A stretch of DNA of 64,000 nucleotides, from the NCBI RefSeq assembly GCF_024713945.1, contig NC_134680.1, positions 3,310,001 through 3,374,000 of the forward strand. Reading direction: 5' to 3'. This DNA comes from Dermatophagoides farinae. Its lineage: Eukaryota > Arthropoda > Arachnida > Sarcoptiformes > Pyroglyphidae. Every line of letters starts with the position of its first letter. The first letter of the stretch is position 1. The position numbers and the translations under genes were made by a program. Positions 1 to 13,000 of the stretch are shown here, piece after piece. The notes beneath the pieces were generated by a model. That model was not told the origin of the DNA. It saw nothing but the letters and a program-made list of their open reading frames with translations, and searched no databases.

Positions 1-2
1 TT

Positions 3-180
3 CAATTTCATCCATCATTGCTCAAAGGACCATTTTCAACAATTATCATTGGAATGAATTCAACATTTTTGATTGCCATTCAGGTAAATACATGCAAAAT
101 TGTTGTTTTTTTTGTTTTAATCAAACATGTTCTCATTCATACAGATTAGATTTTTTTTTCATAAATGGATGATCAAATGA
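3..180 (+). CDS. 3' terminal part of an unidentified gene (two exons)
   Basis: A reading frame is open from base 3 to a splice donor (CAG|GTAAAT) after base 83. It joins in phase 0 to an acceptor (ATACAG) ending at 144, and the last exon 145-180 ends in TGA. The 61-bp intron fits the other introns here. The joined tail is 38 residues, hydrophobic in the middle (KGPFSTIIIGMNSTFLIAIQ) and basic at the end (FFFHKWMIK), which suggests the last membrane segment and short cytosolic tail of a membrane protein. I do not recognise the family. The rest of the gene lies left of the window. It ends only 50 bp before the start codon of the next gene, so the two sit head to tail. The call rests on frame and splice signals only. 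Confidence 0.4.
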
Positions 181-230
181 TTATTAATAGACAAAACCAA
201 AAATTTGAAACCAAAAAAAGATGATTATCG

Positions 231-2731
231 ATGATCATCATAATCATAATAATGAATGAAATGACAACATTTCCGTTCAATGAACAAACGAATATTTTAC
301 AACAACAACAATCGAATGAGCAAAATTTCTTCGCATTACGAAATAATCGTATTGTTCATTCACCTGTCATTAATGATAATCATCTATTAAGCAACAATAA
401 TAATAATAATAATGGTCGACTTAATCGAAAGACATTAATATTACGTTGGATAATAATTCTTATATCGATCTTATCAATATCAGTGATTACGATTGCAGTC
501 GCTTACTGTATGCATAATAGGAAATGAGGAAAAAAATTACAATATTAGCATCTTTCTCTTTATACGTTTTTCCCTTTTTTTTTAATTGTTATCGGCCATT
601 GTGATTAATTTTGTCATTTTTTTATTTCCTTTTAAAACAACAATACAGTCATCTTATACGATACTAATAATAACAATATTGTCAATGCTCGTCATCATCA
701 TCAAGGGATCAATATGAATTGTAAAAAATCATTTTCTGAAATTGATTCACAGGAATCAAATAAACGTGAACAAGAATTAGTAAATAGTGGCAATTATTTA
801 AGCATCTATTTTGTTACTTATAATGTTGCATCCAAAGAGCCGAGTGGATCTTTTGCTGAATTATTCGCTTTATATCATCGCCGTTATGATGCCTATGCAA
901 TTGTTTTGGAAGAAATGCCAATGAAAACATTTTTATACATCGATGGATGGCGTACATCATTTGAACAATTATTTCGACAAATTGATTATGTTCTTCTTCG
1001 AAAAGAATCCTCTATCTTTACGGGTGTGTTTCTATTCGTACGTCGTCGTGATATTGACCGTTATTCATATGTTCAGGTATATTCTTTAGATATTTTTCCA
1101 AGTGAAATCATTAATAACCTTTTTTAATTTCAAGACTTATCCAGTAAAAATACAAAGCGATAGAGCATTTGCATTCAAAGGTGCTGTTGGTCTACGATTC
1201 ATCTATAATAAAGTTCAGATAGCCATTATTGGTGCACATCTAACACCACATGATGAAAATTATCAAAAACGTATTAAAGATATAATGACAATCATGTCAG
1301 AAGTTTATTTTAGCAATTATAGCGATACTGTCTCTAATCAAGAGTATGTATGATGAAACATGCAAATGTGTCCGTAATTTATCAGAATTTAATTTAATTT
1401 AATTTTATAGCATTACATTTTTATTTGGTGATCTCAATTTTCGCCTTAATCCAATGAACGAACCAAATGAATCATATAATGAAGCGCACGAATTTGAATC
1501 GATCACACAGTTTATTCGTGAAAATCAAAATAATTCCGATCATCCAGATCGTTATGAATCGTTGCTGAAATATGATCAAATTCGTTATGCCATACATAAA
1601 GGTGAAGCCATTAAGGATTATGAAGAATCGCCCATAACATTTGCACCAACGTTTAAATTTGTCTTGGATTCATGTGATCAATATGATCGTAAACGTCGTC
1701 CGGCGTGGACTGATCGAATTTTATGGCGTAATCTTTTAAAAATTCAAAGCAATTTGCAAAAAATTGACCCTTCAAAAGTGGCAAAAATTGAACCTATAGT
1801 AATGTATTACGATTCAATACCACAATATACGTTAAGTGATCATAAACCTGTCAGGCAATTGGTATGGATACCAATTATGGAAATGAAACAACTGAAAAAA
1901 GATCTAGCACGACAACGTCGTGATCGACGCCGTCTTACATTACCGTCAGCATTTGATAAACCACCAGTCCCTCATCGACGTTTACGATCCGATTCGGCTA
2001 CATCTTTTGTTCCACGAACAATGAATGAATTTCATATAGGTCAAGAACCAATGGCTATGTTATCTAATGAAATATCAACTGCTAGTTCATTGTTGAAATT
2101 CGAAATTGACAAAGATTGGTGGCCTAATGTTGATGATCCAGGATTATTTGAACCAAGTTATCGAATTGAATTTTATCATATACCAGATTGGAATCAAACT
2201 AAAAAGTTTTATGTGCATTTTCGAATTTTAAGCAATAATGATGATGATGATCACGATCGAAGACCAGTATCGATTCGTGATCCATCTGTTAAACGTTTCC
2301 TTAACCCTTGGGATTGGGTCGGCCTTTTCCCTGAAAATTTCACTTCGTTAGATGATTTCTTAACGTTTTCTTATCCAAAATTCGGAAATGCTTTACCAAC
2401 GGAACAAGCAGCCGATGCTTTGTCCATGTTAAATATTGACGATGATAATCACGATGAAACCAGAGATTCTGATCCTGTTTCACAACAAGGTGATCAACAA
2501 TTGAATAGAGATTCCGACAAAGAAACTTCGAGCTTAACTGCGGATACAGATGCAGAACCAGAGTCAGCCAATCATACGGATGAAGTATTTCCCGTCTATT
2601 TCGATGAAAGCATACCCATTTTAGCTGGACGTTACTTATTGGTTTATGTTCGACACAATGGTGATGTTATTGGAATATCAGAACCATTTCAAATTGAAAG
2701 AGATATTGATATGTCTAGTGATATTCAATAA
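231..2731 (+). CDS. Inositol polyphosphate 5-phosphatase with C-terminal SKICH domain and N-terminal membrane anchor (INPP5K/INPP5J-like)
   Basis: Exons 231-507, 649-1076, 1135-1343 and 1411-2731 join in frame to 744 aa. The family removes the 5-phosphate from phosphoinositides such as PI(4,5)P2 and PI(3,4,5)P3 at membranes. The catalytic domain (about residues 185-470) shows FVTYNVA, GAHLTPHDEN, FGDLNFRL, FAPTFKF, RRPAWTDRILWR and LSDHKPV. The PAWTDRILW form is that of INPP5K/INPP5J. The C-terminus has a SKICH-like domain (YRIEFYHIPDW, NPWDWVGLFPENF, GRYLLVYVR) split by an acidic insert. Oddities: residues 70-92 are a clear hydrophobic helix, preceded by an Asn/Gln-rich segment and RLNRK. 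This first exon joins through a 141-bp GT-AG intron without breaking frame. The usual LQE motif reads LEEM. The start is the first in-frame ATG; ATG at 252 (MNEMTTF) is equally possible. If exon 1 were wrong, translation could begin at 714 with the catalytic domain intact. Confidence 0.85.
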
Positions 2732-3335
2732 TAATGAAAAGAAACAATAATGATTTTTCTTTTGGCCAAAACTTTTTTTTCTTTGTTTATTCGCCTTCAC
2801 CAGACTTATATCCCGAATATACACGCACGTGCTTATTTTATTACTTAATTATTATTATAATTCTTAATTTGTTAAACATTGAAAAATAATAATCTGTGGT
2901 TGTTGTTTTTATATATTAACGAAACAATTTTAAAAAAAGTAAAAATTTTCTGTCCTTATGTCTATGAATGGATTCTGGTATAGTATTATACAATAGTCTC
3001 TTGTATATTCATTTATTGTGTGTGTGTGTGTGTGTGTGTGTTTGAGTAACCATGCTCTGTGTGGATCTTTGTTGTTCAACCATTTGAATTTTTTTTTTGT
3101 TTCAAACCCAAATTCTTTATATCAATATATACCTGCAGGTTAAGAGTTTGCGCCAAGTTTCTTCACAGCACACCAAATCATTTCAATCGATCCTGTTTTT
3201 TTTCTTGTTAGTTTTTGTCATCATGTCATCATCATGAATGAAATGTATGCCAGTGTGCTATTGCATCATGTCGATTGACATTTAATTTTTTTCAAATTTG
3301 ATTCAATCTGTTTAGGATTAAAATTATGTAATCAA
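2732..3335. other. Intergenic spacer between the 5-phosphatase and PHF20-like genes
   Basis: AT-rich, with no frame that looks coding. It holds the 3' UTR of the 5-phosphatase gene, a TG microsatellite and the presumed promoter of the PHF20-like gene. I see no clear core promoter motif. Confidence 0.6.
3017..3040. repeat. TG dinucleotide microsatellite, 12 units
   Basis: Uninterrupted TG repeat in the spacer before the PHF20-like gene. Confidence 0.95.
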
Positions 3336-6300
3336 ATGAAAATGGCTGATTCTTCATCATCGACTACAGATAATCCCAATATCGATTCGACATTGGCCTT
3401 ACGTCGTCAACGTCGGTCGACATCAAATCCATTTTATCAGCAACAACAATCGTCATCATCAACGACAACTAGAAAATCATCAACCGTCGATAATGTATCG
3501 ATATCAAAATCAATGATCAAATCTGACAGTAATATCTCAAAAGATTGTGATGACGATTTCAAGGACGAAACGGCCATTCCTGAACAATTACAACAGAATT
3601 GCCGTTGGTCATTGACCGAACCATTAGAAGCATGTGACATTCAAGGAAATTGGTATCCTGCTAAGATTGTTGAAATTAAAAATGATAAAATAAAGATACA
3701 TTTTTTACGTTGGAAGTAAGTAATCTTTTCTTTTAATGCTAAAATACACACAATAATGACAATGAATAACAAAAATGTCCGGTATCATTATTTGGTGCGT
3801 GTAGATATCCTGTAGCATGCAATGCCGCATCTTTCGCATGCATGTGTGTATGTCGTAATAATCGATGTATTCGTCCATTTCATACAAAAATAATAAGCTA
3901 TATAGACAAACAGGCAGGCATTTGATTCGAATGTGTTTATTTTCCTTATTATTTGAATTTCCTTATTGAAAAAAAAAATTTTGTTTATCAAATTCATCTA
4001 TTTATTTGATTGTAATATATACTTTATATAGAAAACGGTATGATCAATGGTTTCCTATGGATACGGATTTGATTCGTCCACGTAGTGATCCAAATGATCC
4101 AAATCGTCAAATGGTACAAAAAGCGTTGAAATTCGAAGTGAATGAAGAAATTTTAGCCCGTTGGACAGATCAGAAATTCTATCCGGCACGAATAACAACA
4201 TTCTATAGTAAAGGACAATATTGTCAGGTGTTATTCTATGATGGATATCGTAAAAAAGTTAAAGTTAGTTCATTACAAAAAATGCCTGATGATTATGATG
4301 GTGAACAGGTTCCACCACCTATTCAACCGTTAAAACCAGCTTTTCCAACATCTCCAACGATACCATTAAATCTTGAAACACCGGAATCGATGCAGAAAAA
4401 TAATTCATTTGTTTGCGATATATGTCAGAAAGGTTTTCGAAAGGAAAGTCTTTTACTTCAACATAAAAAACATTTTCATAAGACCGAATTGGATGATGTA
4501 CCATCATTGGTTCCACCACAGCTACGGATACACAAAACAAATCGTCATGAAAAACAAAAATCACATGATTCTGGTGATGATGTTAAAATGTCTAAAATTA
4601 AAACTGAAACAGATGTGGCAGAAGATGGGACAGCAGCCATAAACACAACCAACGAGTTGGTAGATCGAGGAAAACGTAAAAATGAATCAACACCATCACC
4701 ACAATCAAGTGATTCTATAAATGTTAGTAAAAAAATCAAACAAGAACAAGATCATGATTCAGAATCAGTGGATTCACCGAAAACTGGTCAAACATCCTCG
4801 AAATCATCAATGAAATCATTGACCGTAATCCTACCAGCATGGTCATCACGAAGATCAACAAAACCGAATACAACATTGCTATTTAAAGATGCACGACTTG
4901 AAGCTGAGGAACATGAAAATGATAATATTGAAGAATTTGTCAAATGTATCTGTCCACTGGATGAAGAAAGTGGTCTTATGGTCCAATGTGAGGTAAGCAC
5001 ATTTTAATATATGCAATCTTTGAACAGTTAAAAAATTTTTCTTTTTTCCATAGCTATGTCTTGCATGGCAGCATGGATCATGTGCCGGTTTTCACAGTGA
5101 AAATGATGTTCCGCCCAGCGGTTATGTAAGTTGTTTCAAATATTTTTCTTTTGGATTGAAAATTTATTTTTTTTTTCATCCTTTGCGAATAGTTTTGTCA
5201 ATTTTGTCGACAAGCACCGAAAAGTGTACGGACACAACAAAATTCCTATCAGCTAAATCATTGGCTTAAGAATGGACAGCCACCACAATTCACACCAGCT
5301 ATGTTTGTACCTATCGATGGTACAATTGGGATTAGAAATGATTCTGTTAATAAATTTATGAATCCAATGATGAATTATATAAATGGCCAACAACAACGGA
5401 AACATGAATCATTAAATCAAGGTTTGTAATGATATCTTCGAGAGAACAAATCAGGAATTTTAGTTATTTTGATTTTTTTCCGACCGAATACCCTTTTTAC
5501 TCTTGATTATTCAAATTTGATAAACCAGAATTATCACAACGAAAATCATTCACATTACATGATCTTACATTACAATCTACGACGACGTCAATCACACATA
5601 ATTTAACAAATGATTCCTCACCTACAGGTCATTTGATATCCACAGGAATAAAAAAATCCGAAATGATGGACAATGAATTTTTCGGTTCGGAAATGGGTAT
5701 TGTTCTTCATCACCATCATAGGCCAATGGATTCAGATCTGGAAGATAATGACGATGAAGAAGATCTACAACATCTTCGTGCAACGAATCAATTATCATCG
5801 GCCCTGTATGATTGTATGATCAATCTTCATGCATTGAATTATAAAATTCAGCAACAACGGTAAATCTAGATTAACCATTCGAATATCTTTTCATTTTATT
5901 TAATTTTTTTAACTATATAGAAAAAAATTTAATAATGATGAAATAGTCGAAATTGAACAGCAACAACGTCAATTATTATCGAACATGGATCTAATCCAAC
6001 AGAAATTGGAAAAAATTGAAAAAGATGTCGAACAAAAAGATTCGTATGCCATCCATACATCAAGTTCAACATTATCTGCCACATCGCCGGAAAATTTTGG
6101 CATCTCTTCTGATGTTGTAATGCCTAGTTTACTTCCACCTCCGCCACAAATGACGACACCAATTAAATCATCTAATTTATTTGGAATGTCTAATAGTAAT
6201 TCTGCTGGTGTTTGTGCTGAATCGAATGATTCATCCATTCAAAATCAGCCTACATTGTCGGCATTGAATTCATCAGATGCCATCAATAATTCTGATAACG

Positions 6301-6638
6301 ATCATGGTTTAATGTTGAAATCATTAAATGGTTCTGGTTCCAGTGGCGCTGGTGATCTTTCTCAATCACAAAAACAATTATCCAATGATCAATCACCATC
6401 ACAGCCACCTTTAGCACGATTATTACTGTCAACGACTAATACAACAGTAAATACGGGAAATTCATCTTGTTCGTCATCATCACATCCACAAAATACAAGT
6501 CATCATCATAGCCATCCATCGATGACACATGATTTTCTGCCGGTTAATCTAACCGATGGTGAAATGAAATTAGAATTATCTTATCATTATCGTGATTTAC
6601 AGATTGCCCGTGAACTTGTTCTATTATGTAGTAGATAA
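3336..6638 (+). CDS. PHF20/PHF20L1/MBD-R2-like chromatin reader (tandem Tudor, C2H2, PHD)
   Basis: Six exons (3336-3715, 4032-4992, 5054-5125, 5193-5421, 5529-5859, 5921-6638) join in frame to 896 aa. Domains in order: a Ser-rich N-terminus; Tudor 1 at about 95-150 (GNWYPAKIVEI, then KKRYDQWFPMDTDLIRP); Tudor 2 at about 160-215 (ILARWTDQKFYPARI, QVLFYDGYRKKVKV); a C2H2 finger at about 252-276 (FVCDICQKGF with HKKHFH); a PHD finger at about 431-485 with all eight ligands (KCICP, CELC, H and C in WQHGSC, CQFC), cut by two introns; and a Gln/Lys-rich probable coiled coil near 640-690 before a Ser/Thr/His-rich tail. In animals this architecture belongs to the NSL complex (with MOF/KAT8), which binds methylated lysines and promotes H4 acetylation at housekeeping promoters. 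I see no THAP or MBD domain, unlike fly MBD-R2. The start is the first ATG in the frame; ATG at 3342 is also possible. Confidence 0.85.
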
Positions 6639-7014
6639 TCGATATCATCATAGCCGTCATAATTTTTGCACCAGATTTTTTTTATTTTCCATCTACAAGT
6701 ATCGCCCAAACACCCATTCAGACACTCGATCAATCGATCAAAAAAATTCATTTATACATACATGCCACACCTGCGTTTATATTGTTTGATTCTTCATTTT
6801 TTTATTTGAATTATTCCATTTTGTAGCTGTTTTTTCTGTTCTGTTTTTTTTTGTCATTTTTTCCCTCTCATTGTCAACCTTTATTGATGAATGAATGTTT
6901 GTATGTAGTTGTTTAATTTTTTTCTAGTTATTTCTATATAAAAAAACAAAGAAAAAGAAAAAAAAATGGCAACAACCCGCTATATGTTTGAAACATGACG
7001 AATGACGGACCGTG

Positions 7015-7024
7015 AATAAATAAA
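7015..7024 (+). terminator. Overlapping poly(A) signals of the PHF20-like gene
   Basis: Two overlapping AATAAA hexamers (AATAAATAAA) lie 377 bp after the stop codon, the first good candidate downstream. Confidence 0.5.
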
Positions 7025-10000
7025 GAATACACGTCAAGACATTTAATTTTTTTCTTCAAATAAAAATTGTTGAAATTGAGAATTTTCGAGAAAATAAATT
7101 GTTTAATTTTTTTGCAAAATGTTCAAAGCGAATATGTTTGTTTAAAATTATTACGTATTAATTTTTGTTTCTTTTCCCAGTTTCATTATCGGGAAAAGAA
7201 AACGGATCAAATCGGTTCGATCAAATGATGACCGATTAGATTCATCCAATACCAACATGACAAACACATACACACACACACACGCAAACATTGTATTGGC
7301 TATATTATAATTGAATTTAAGATAAAGAAACACCTTTTTTAACATCGTTAAAGAATTATCATCAAAGATAATACCGCCCTTTATGTACACAAACACACAC
7401 ACACACACACACACGCGAACCAACTGTGAAACGAAAATCAAATGAATTCAAAATAAGACAACGTGGCCAAAGTTTAAATTATATTCCATTCATATCGTTT
7501 GAATTATCATCTCGTCAGATATAGATAGACACCAGAAAAAAAGATTAGAATATTCTAAATGCGGAAATTGATTTTTTTTTCTATTCATTCAATATTTGTT
7601 TGTTTGTCATTTATATCATCATTTCAATTGTGGGAATATTCAATAAATATCTGGAGGATATAGTTGAATTTATTTTTGGATTGAATTTCCTGCCTGGCTG
7701 GTTGCAAAATGGCTCATCATAAAAAAAAGTAAAATTGTATCTATGTTGCGTGGGTGGTTTCGTACAATGATAATTACTTTTTTTTGCTTTTTATATTTAT
7801 ATTCGTCATATCGATTGTATCCAATGATGTCGATCACACCACAGGAGCTAAATAAATGAATGAATGTTTAACTGATCAGTAATAATGACGATGACGATGA
7901 TGATAATGATTTAATTAAAATCCGTTTATTTTCACGATAATCAGATGGCTGGGTTTATTATTATTATTAGATTTTATAAATAATACTTATTAAATACACA
8001 CATACCCGCTTAGGGTGAAGAAAAAAAATGAACATTTATATGTATATTCAAAGAGGATCTATGGATTGATGAATGAAAAGGATTTTCCAGCTACCAAAAA
8101 ATTCTTTTTTTCCTTCAGATTGTGAATTGTCATATGTGTGCGTGGGTGGATGTTATATGAATAATTTTTTTTTTGTTTTGTTCTTTTCGTTTATTTCAAT
8201 AAATCTAACTTGGTTTCCACACTACTTGGTTGGTAACTGAAAAATTCTTTGAAATGTAAAACAAAAACCTACACACCAACATAGAATACCCAAAAAAGAA
8301 AGAGGCGACGAAATTTTTTTTTCAATTTTTCTTTTCGATGTCTTCATATATTTCCTTTATCACAAACAACAAAAAAAAATCAATGCAAAGGGGTTGCTAG
8401 TGTGAACAACCAATGTGATATGTGATCGACAAACAAAAAAAAATGAAATAACAAAAGGAATTAAATAAACGAAACAAACATCGCTGATTTCAGAAATCAA
8501 TCTGAATTAATAATATTATTATTGTATCCTGAACCAGTGGATTTAATTCTTGTTACCGGTCATTACTAATTTACTGTCATGATATTACGTTTTTGATAGT
8601 AAGCGGCTAATAAATGAAGCTTTTTTTCATCAAACTTTTTGGATTATTCGATTATTATTATTATTATAATCATACATTGAGTATTTGTGGAAAAATTCGT
8701 TGTTATTATTTACTATTATTACACATAAAAGGAAAAATTAAATTAACCGGAATCACCCAAAGAAAGGAAGGAAGACAGGGAAAACATTTAACCTTGAAAA
8801 TAAAACACAGACACATTGTATGACCGGATATGGTGATGAATGAAAAAATGATAATGTTGAAATATATAAATTATTATTATTCAAAGTTTATTTTGAAAAG
8901 GTTATTTGTCAATGTCAGGGATAAAACCGTGGGCTTGTATTCGTGTTTAGATGTTTAGAAACATTCGAAATGTTTACTATTCACTGATGACGTGTCTCTC
9001 CCATCCAAAAAAGTAATTATCCGATATCCGGTACAATTCTAAACCGAATAGACAGAAAAAAGAATGATAGAAAAATTTGTTAGGCCATCATCATTCATTT
9101 AACATCGGTCATTATCAGTGTTATTACCATTACCATTATTCAAATAGCCATCAAACTGGCTATTCAGAAATTTGAAATAATTCATATTTACCAGAACTTC
9201 CTCTATGGGTATGTGTATGTGTATGCTCATCGATGAAATGTGTTCGATATTTTTTTTTATTTCAGTTAAAATTTTTTTTCTTTTTATTTTGTAGTCGTTA
9301 TACATGTGAGGAGATAAACATTGTTTCGTTCGACAATTGTACATCAATCAATATTATTATTGATCAAACATAATCAATCCAATCAATCATCACGAGTGAA
9401 TCTCATGAGTGTGTGTGTGTGTGTGATCATAAGTGATTATGGTTATGACAATCCGGTCATTTATTTATTTGATCAATTTGATTTTTTTTATATTGATTAT
9501 TGATCTTGTTTCAATTTCGATTGTTTATTTACTTTACATTCATTCATTTTTCACAACATAAATTTCACATTTGATTTCATTTCAAATCATTACAAGTGTA
9601 TGTATACAATAAATATATCAATTGAGAGAATGTTTTATGGAAATTTTCGATCATCCAGTTTTGATTGATCGATGTCGACGACACATCGTTGTAAAACAGA
9701 TTATTATTATGAAGATAATGATGATTGTCCATGGCCATTATTTAATATGAAATTCAATTAAAAAAATTTTTGGCTTACAAGAATGATGATCATCATTGAA
9801 TGATTATGAATAAACATACAATAAACAATGTAATACGTTATTTAGATCACGTTTTTATGAATAATGTAGAAGGTCTTGACTGACTTGATTTGACATTTAT
9901 TTTATTTTTGTTATTGTTGGAATCCAATTTCCATGTGTTTAACCTTAATTTTTTTTTTATTCATCATCATTATCATCGATTTTATATAATTATAAGATTA

Positions 10001-13000
10001 GATTAAGAATTGTCGTTTTTTCCACAAAATTTTTATCGCTGATTTACATTTTCAAAAAAAAAAAAAAAAATTCAAACATTTTAGCTATTTCGTCACAAAC
10101 AAATAAACATACATTTGATGTGTAGATGTAAAAAATGGCGATTTTCGTATCGATCAAAAAAAAATCAATCGATATTTATACAGTGAAAAAATTAAATTGC
10201 ATCAAGTCGACAACTACCAATATTAACTAACATCATGATTATTAATCAAACATTATTTGTCGCATTCATAAATATCATTATTACTTTTACTTAAATACTT
10301 TTGAAAATGGAGGAACTAGTAAGAAACTAATGGATTTAAAATCAGGAATAACAAAAATAATAACTGGGTCAGGATTTTAGATAGGTAGGTAGGTAGTAAC
10401 CACCTAATTTTTTTCACTTCTTAATTGAGAACAAAAAAAAAGTTCGATGCTCTGATTTCTTTTTTTCTTGTCTTTTCAGGCCAATTTGTTTGTCATTCAA
10501 AATTCTGTAGAAAAATTTGAATTTTTTTTCCATATAATTCAATGAATAACCAAAAAAAAAAAATTTCCGGTTTTTTCCAGTCATCTATCACAATGAACGA
10601 GTTCATCAATCAAATTTCGTTTTTTAAATGTGTGAAAAAAGCTTACATCATCATCATCTTCTTCGGTCATTTTTCATGTCGTAAAATGTTGATTCAGTCG
10701 AAATTGTAGTTACAAAAAAAGAAGAAAAATTCGCACACACACACACACAGGTATGAAAGAATAAAAAATTGAAGAAATTAATGAATATTAGATGTGAAGC
10801 GAATAGGTTTACGTAAGCACACTCAACAACAACGATGAATTACATCAGATGATGATGATGATGACGATGAAAATGAATTGATGAAAACTGGCATTCACCG
10901 GTTGTGGTTGTCGATGTTTAATGATTGTTTAATGGCTACAGTCCAGAAATTGTTTTTTTTTCTTGACAATTTTAAACACAGAAATGTGTTATCATATCCA
11001 TTAGATCGGCCAGAAAACTCCATGGATGTTGCCATGGTAATAACTATCAACATCATCATTTTTAATTTTTTTTGATTGATTGAATGAAAGTATCCGGAAA
11101 TATTTAAAAAGAGAACGTTGAATCGATTCTTTCCATTTTTTTTTGTTTTACTGAATAACCAATATATAATTAATTTGAAATTAAAAACAACAAATTCGAA
11201 ATTAAAAACGAATCAAGTTTATGCACTATTCTTGTAACTCGTGTAAGCAATGTTTTAGTTGCAACTGGTTTTCATTTTCATTTTCATTTTGATTTTGGGC
11301 AGATAGTGAAGAAGAAACCAAAGAAACCTGTGGGCAAAAAACTGGTTTCAATTTTAATACCATTCATTGTTCCACAATCCACCCACACTAATAGATTGAC
11401 TGACTGACCTAGATGAATGAATAGATAACAACGCCCAATTGTTAAACAACAAAATCAACGATGATGATGAGAGAGACAATGCTGAAAGTTCAATTGTCAA
11501 ACACTGGATTATTCCGGTTTCTGTTTTCACTGTTGCTGTTGGCGATGGTGTTATGAGAGAAGAGAAAAAAAACAAAAATTAAAACGCTTTTATTTTCATT
11601 GCGACTTCATCACTCCCACAAACAAAACGAATATTCTGGCCCATAGCTACATTTTCTGTAATGAATTTTTTTTAATGAATTTTCATGAATCGAAAAACGA
11701 AAAATGAAATAATACTCACTTAATTACAATGGCATTGTTAGTGGTTGAATTTTTATATTTCGTCATTTTCTTCGTATTTACAAAGAAAATAAATAATTGT
11801 TTTTAAGACGAATATAAATTATATACCAAAGGCAAAGTCTACGGTTTTTTTTGAAGTGAGATTAAAATACTACAATACAAACGAAGAGAAAAAAACGATT
11901 ATTGTACATTTTATTGATGGGTAGATGAGAGGATGGCTTAGTTATAGGGGATGGTAGTTTTTGATGATCATCTCTCTCACTCTCTCAGGCATCGTTTTGA
12001 AGAATTTCGTCAATGTACGAATGACATACAAGTGATGGCAAAAAATAGAAATTGGTAAAATAAAATAAAAAAAATCAAGAAATTTTTTTTTCACTGGTTA
12101 AATCTGGTTATTGGTGAGTGTGTTTGTCAAGATTTTATTGCAAATTATGCCGTTAATCGAAAAAGAAAAAAAAGAAAAAAATCATCTAAAATTGGCCAAA
12201 ATCAAATTGAATTGAATCAATTTTTGCTTTAAGGTTACAATTGTCAACATTGAATGTATCATCAAATTGAATTTTTGATTTGAAACACACACACACACAC
12301 ACACACGCACAAAAAAAAAGTTACGAAATTCCAATTATCATTATAAAAATAATGATGATGATGATGATTGAATACCATTTTCAATTCCCTTTACAGTTTT
12401 TTCATTTGATAAAAGAATTTGCGTAAAAAAAAATACTACATTCAAAATAACCCTGACCTTGTTGTTATTTTGTTGTTAAAATGAATCGGTAACAATTTCC
12501 GTTTCAAAAAAAAATTCACTTGAGAATAAGATTCATTAATTCTTTTTCATCCATTTGAATATTTCTATTTTCAATTTGAACAAATTATAATGAGAAAAAA
12601 AACAAAATAATTCTATCGAAAATAAAACAAAAAAATACATTTGAAGCAAACAATTCCAATGAATATTTAGACAAAAACAAAATAGAATCAATAATGAACA
12701 AATGTTAAAACCATAACTAGAAAAAAAAAGAAAGAACAACTTATAATGTTTTGAATGAAAAAAATTTTCTTTTTTTTCATGAAAAAATACTGTTCTTTTT
12801 TTTGTACTTGGAAAAAAATACGAATCCTAAATCGTTGCTTATTATTATGATTATTCACAAAATAGAGGTTAGCTATAATCAAATATATTGGCTAATCGGA
12901 TAAATCCATTTCCATTAGTAGTCCGGATACGAATTGATGATAATCCATCGATTGATTGATCAATAGACAATTTGAAAATATATTGGAAATCCGAATGTAC

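Noticed and set aside
10878-11075. 65-codon plus-strand frame in the 9-kb gene-free region
   Set aside because: No domain, low-complexity ends, no splice partners; the length is expected by chance in 9 kb.
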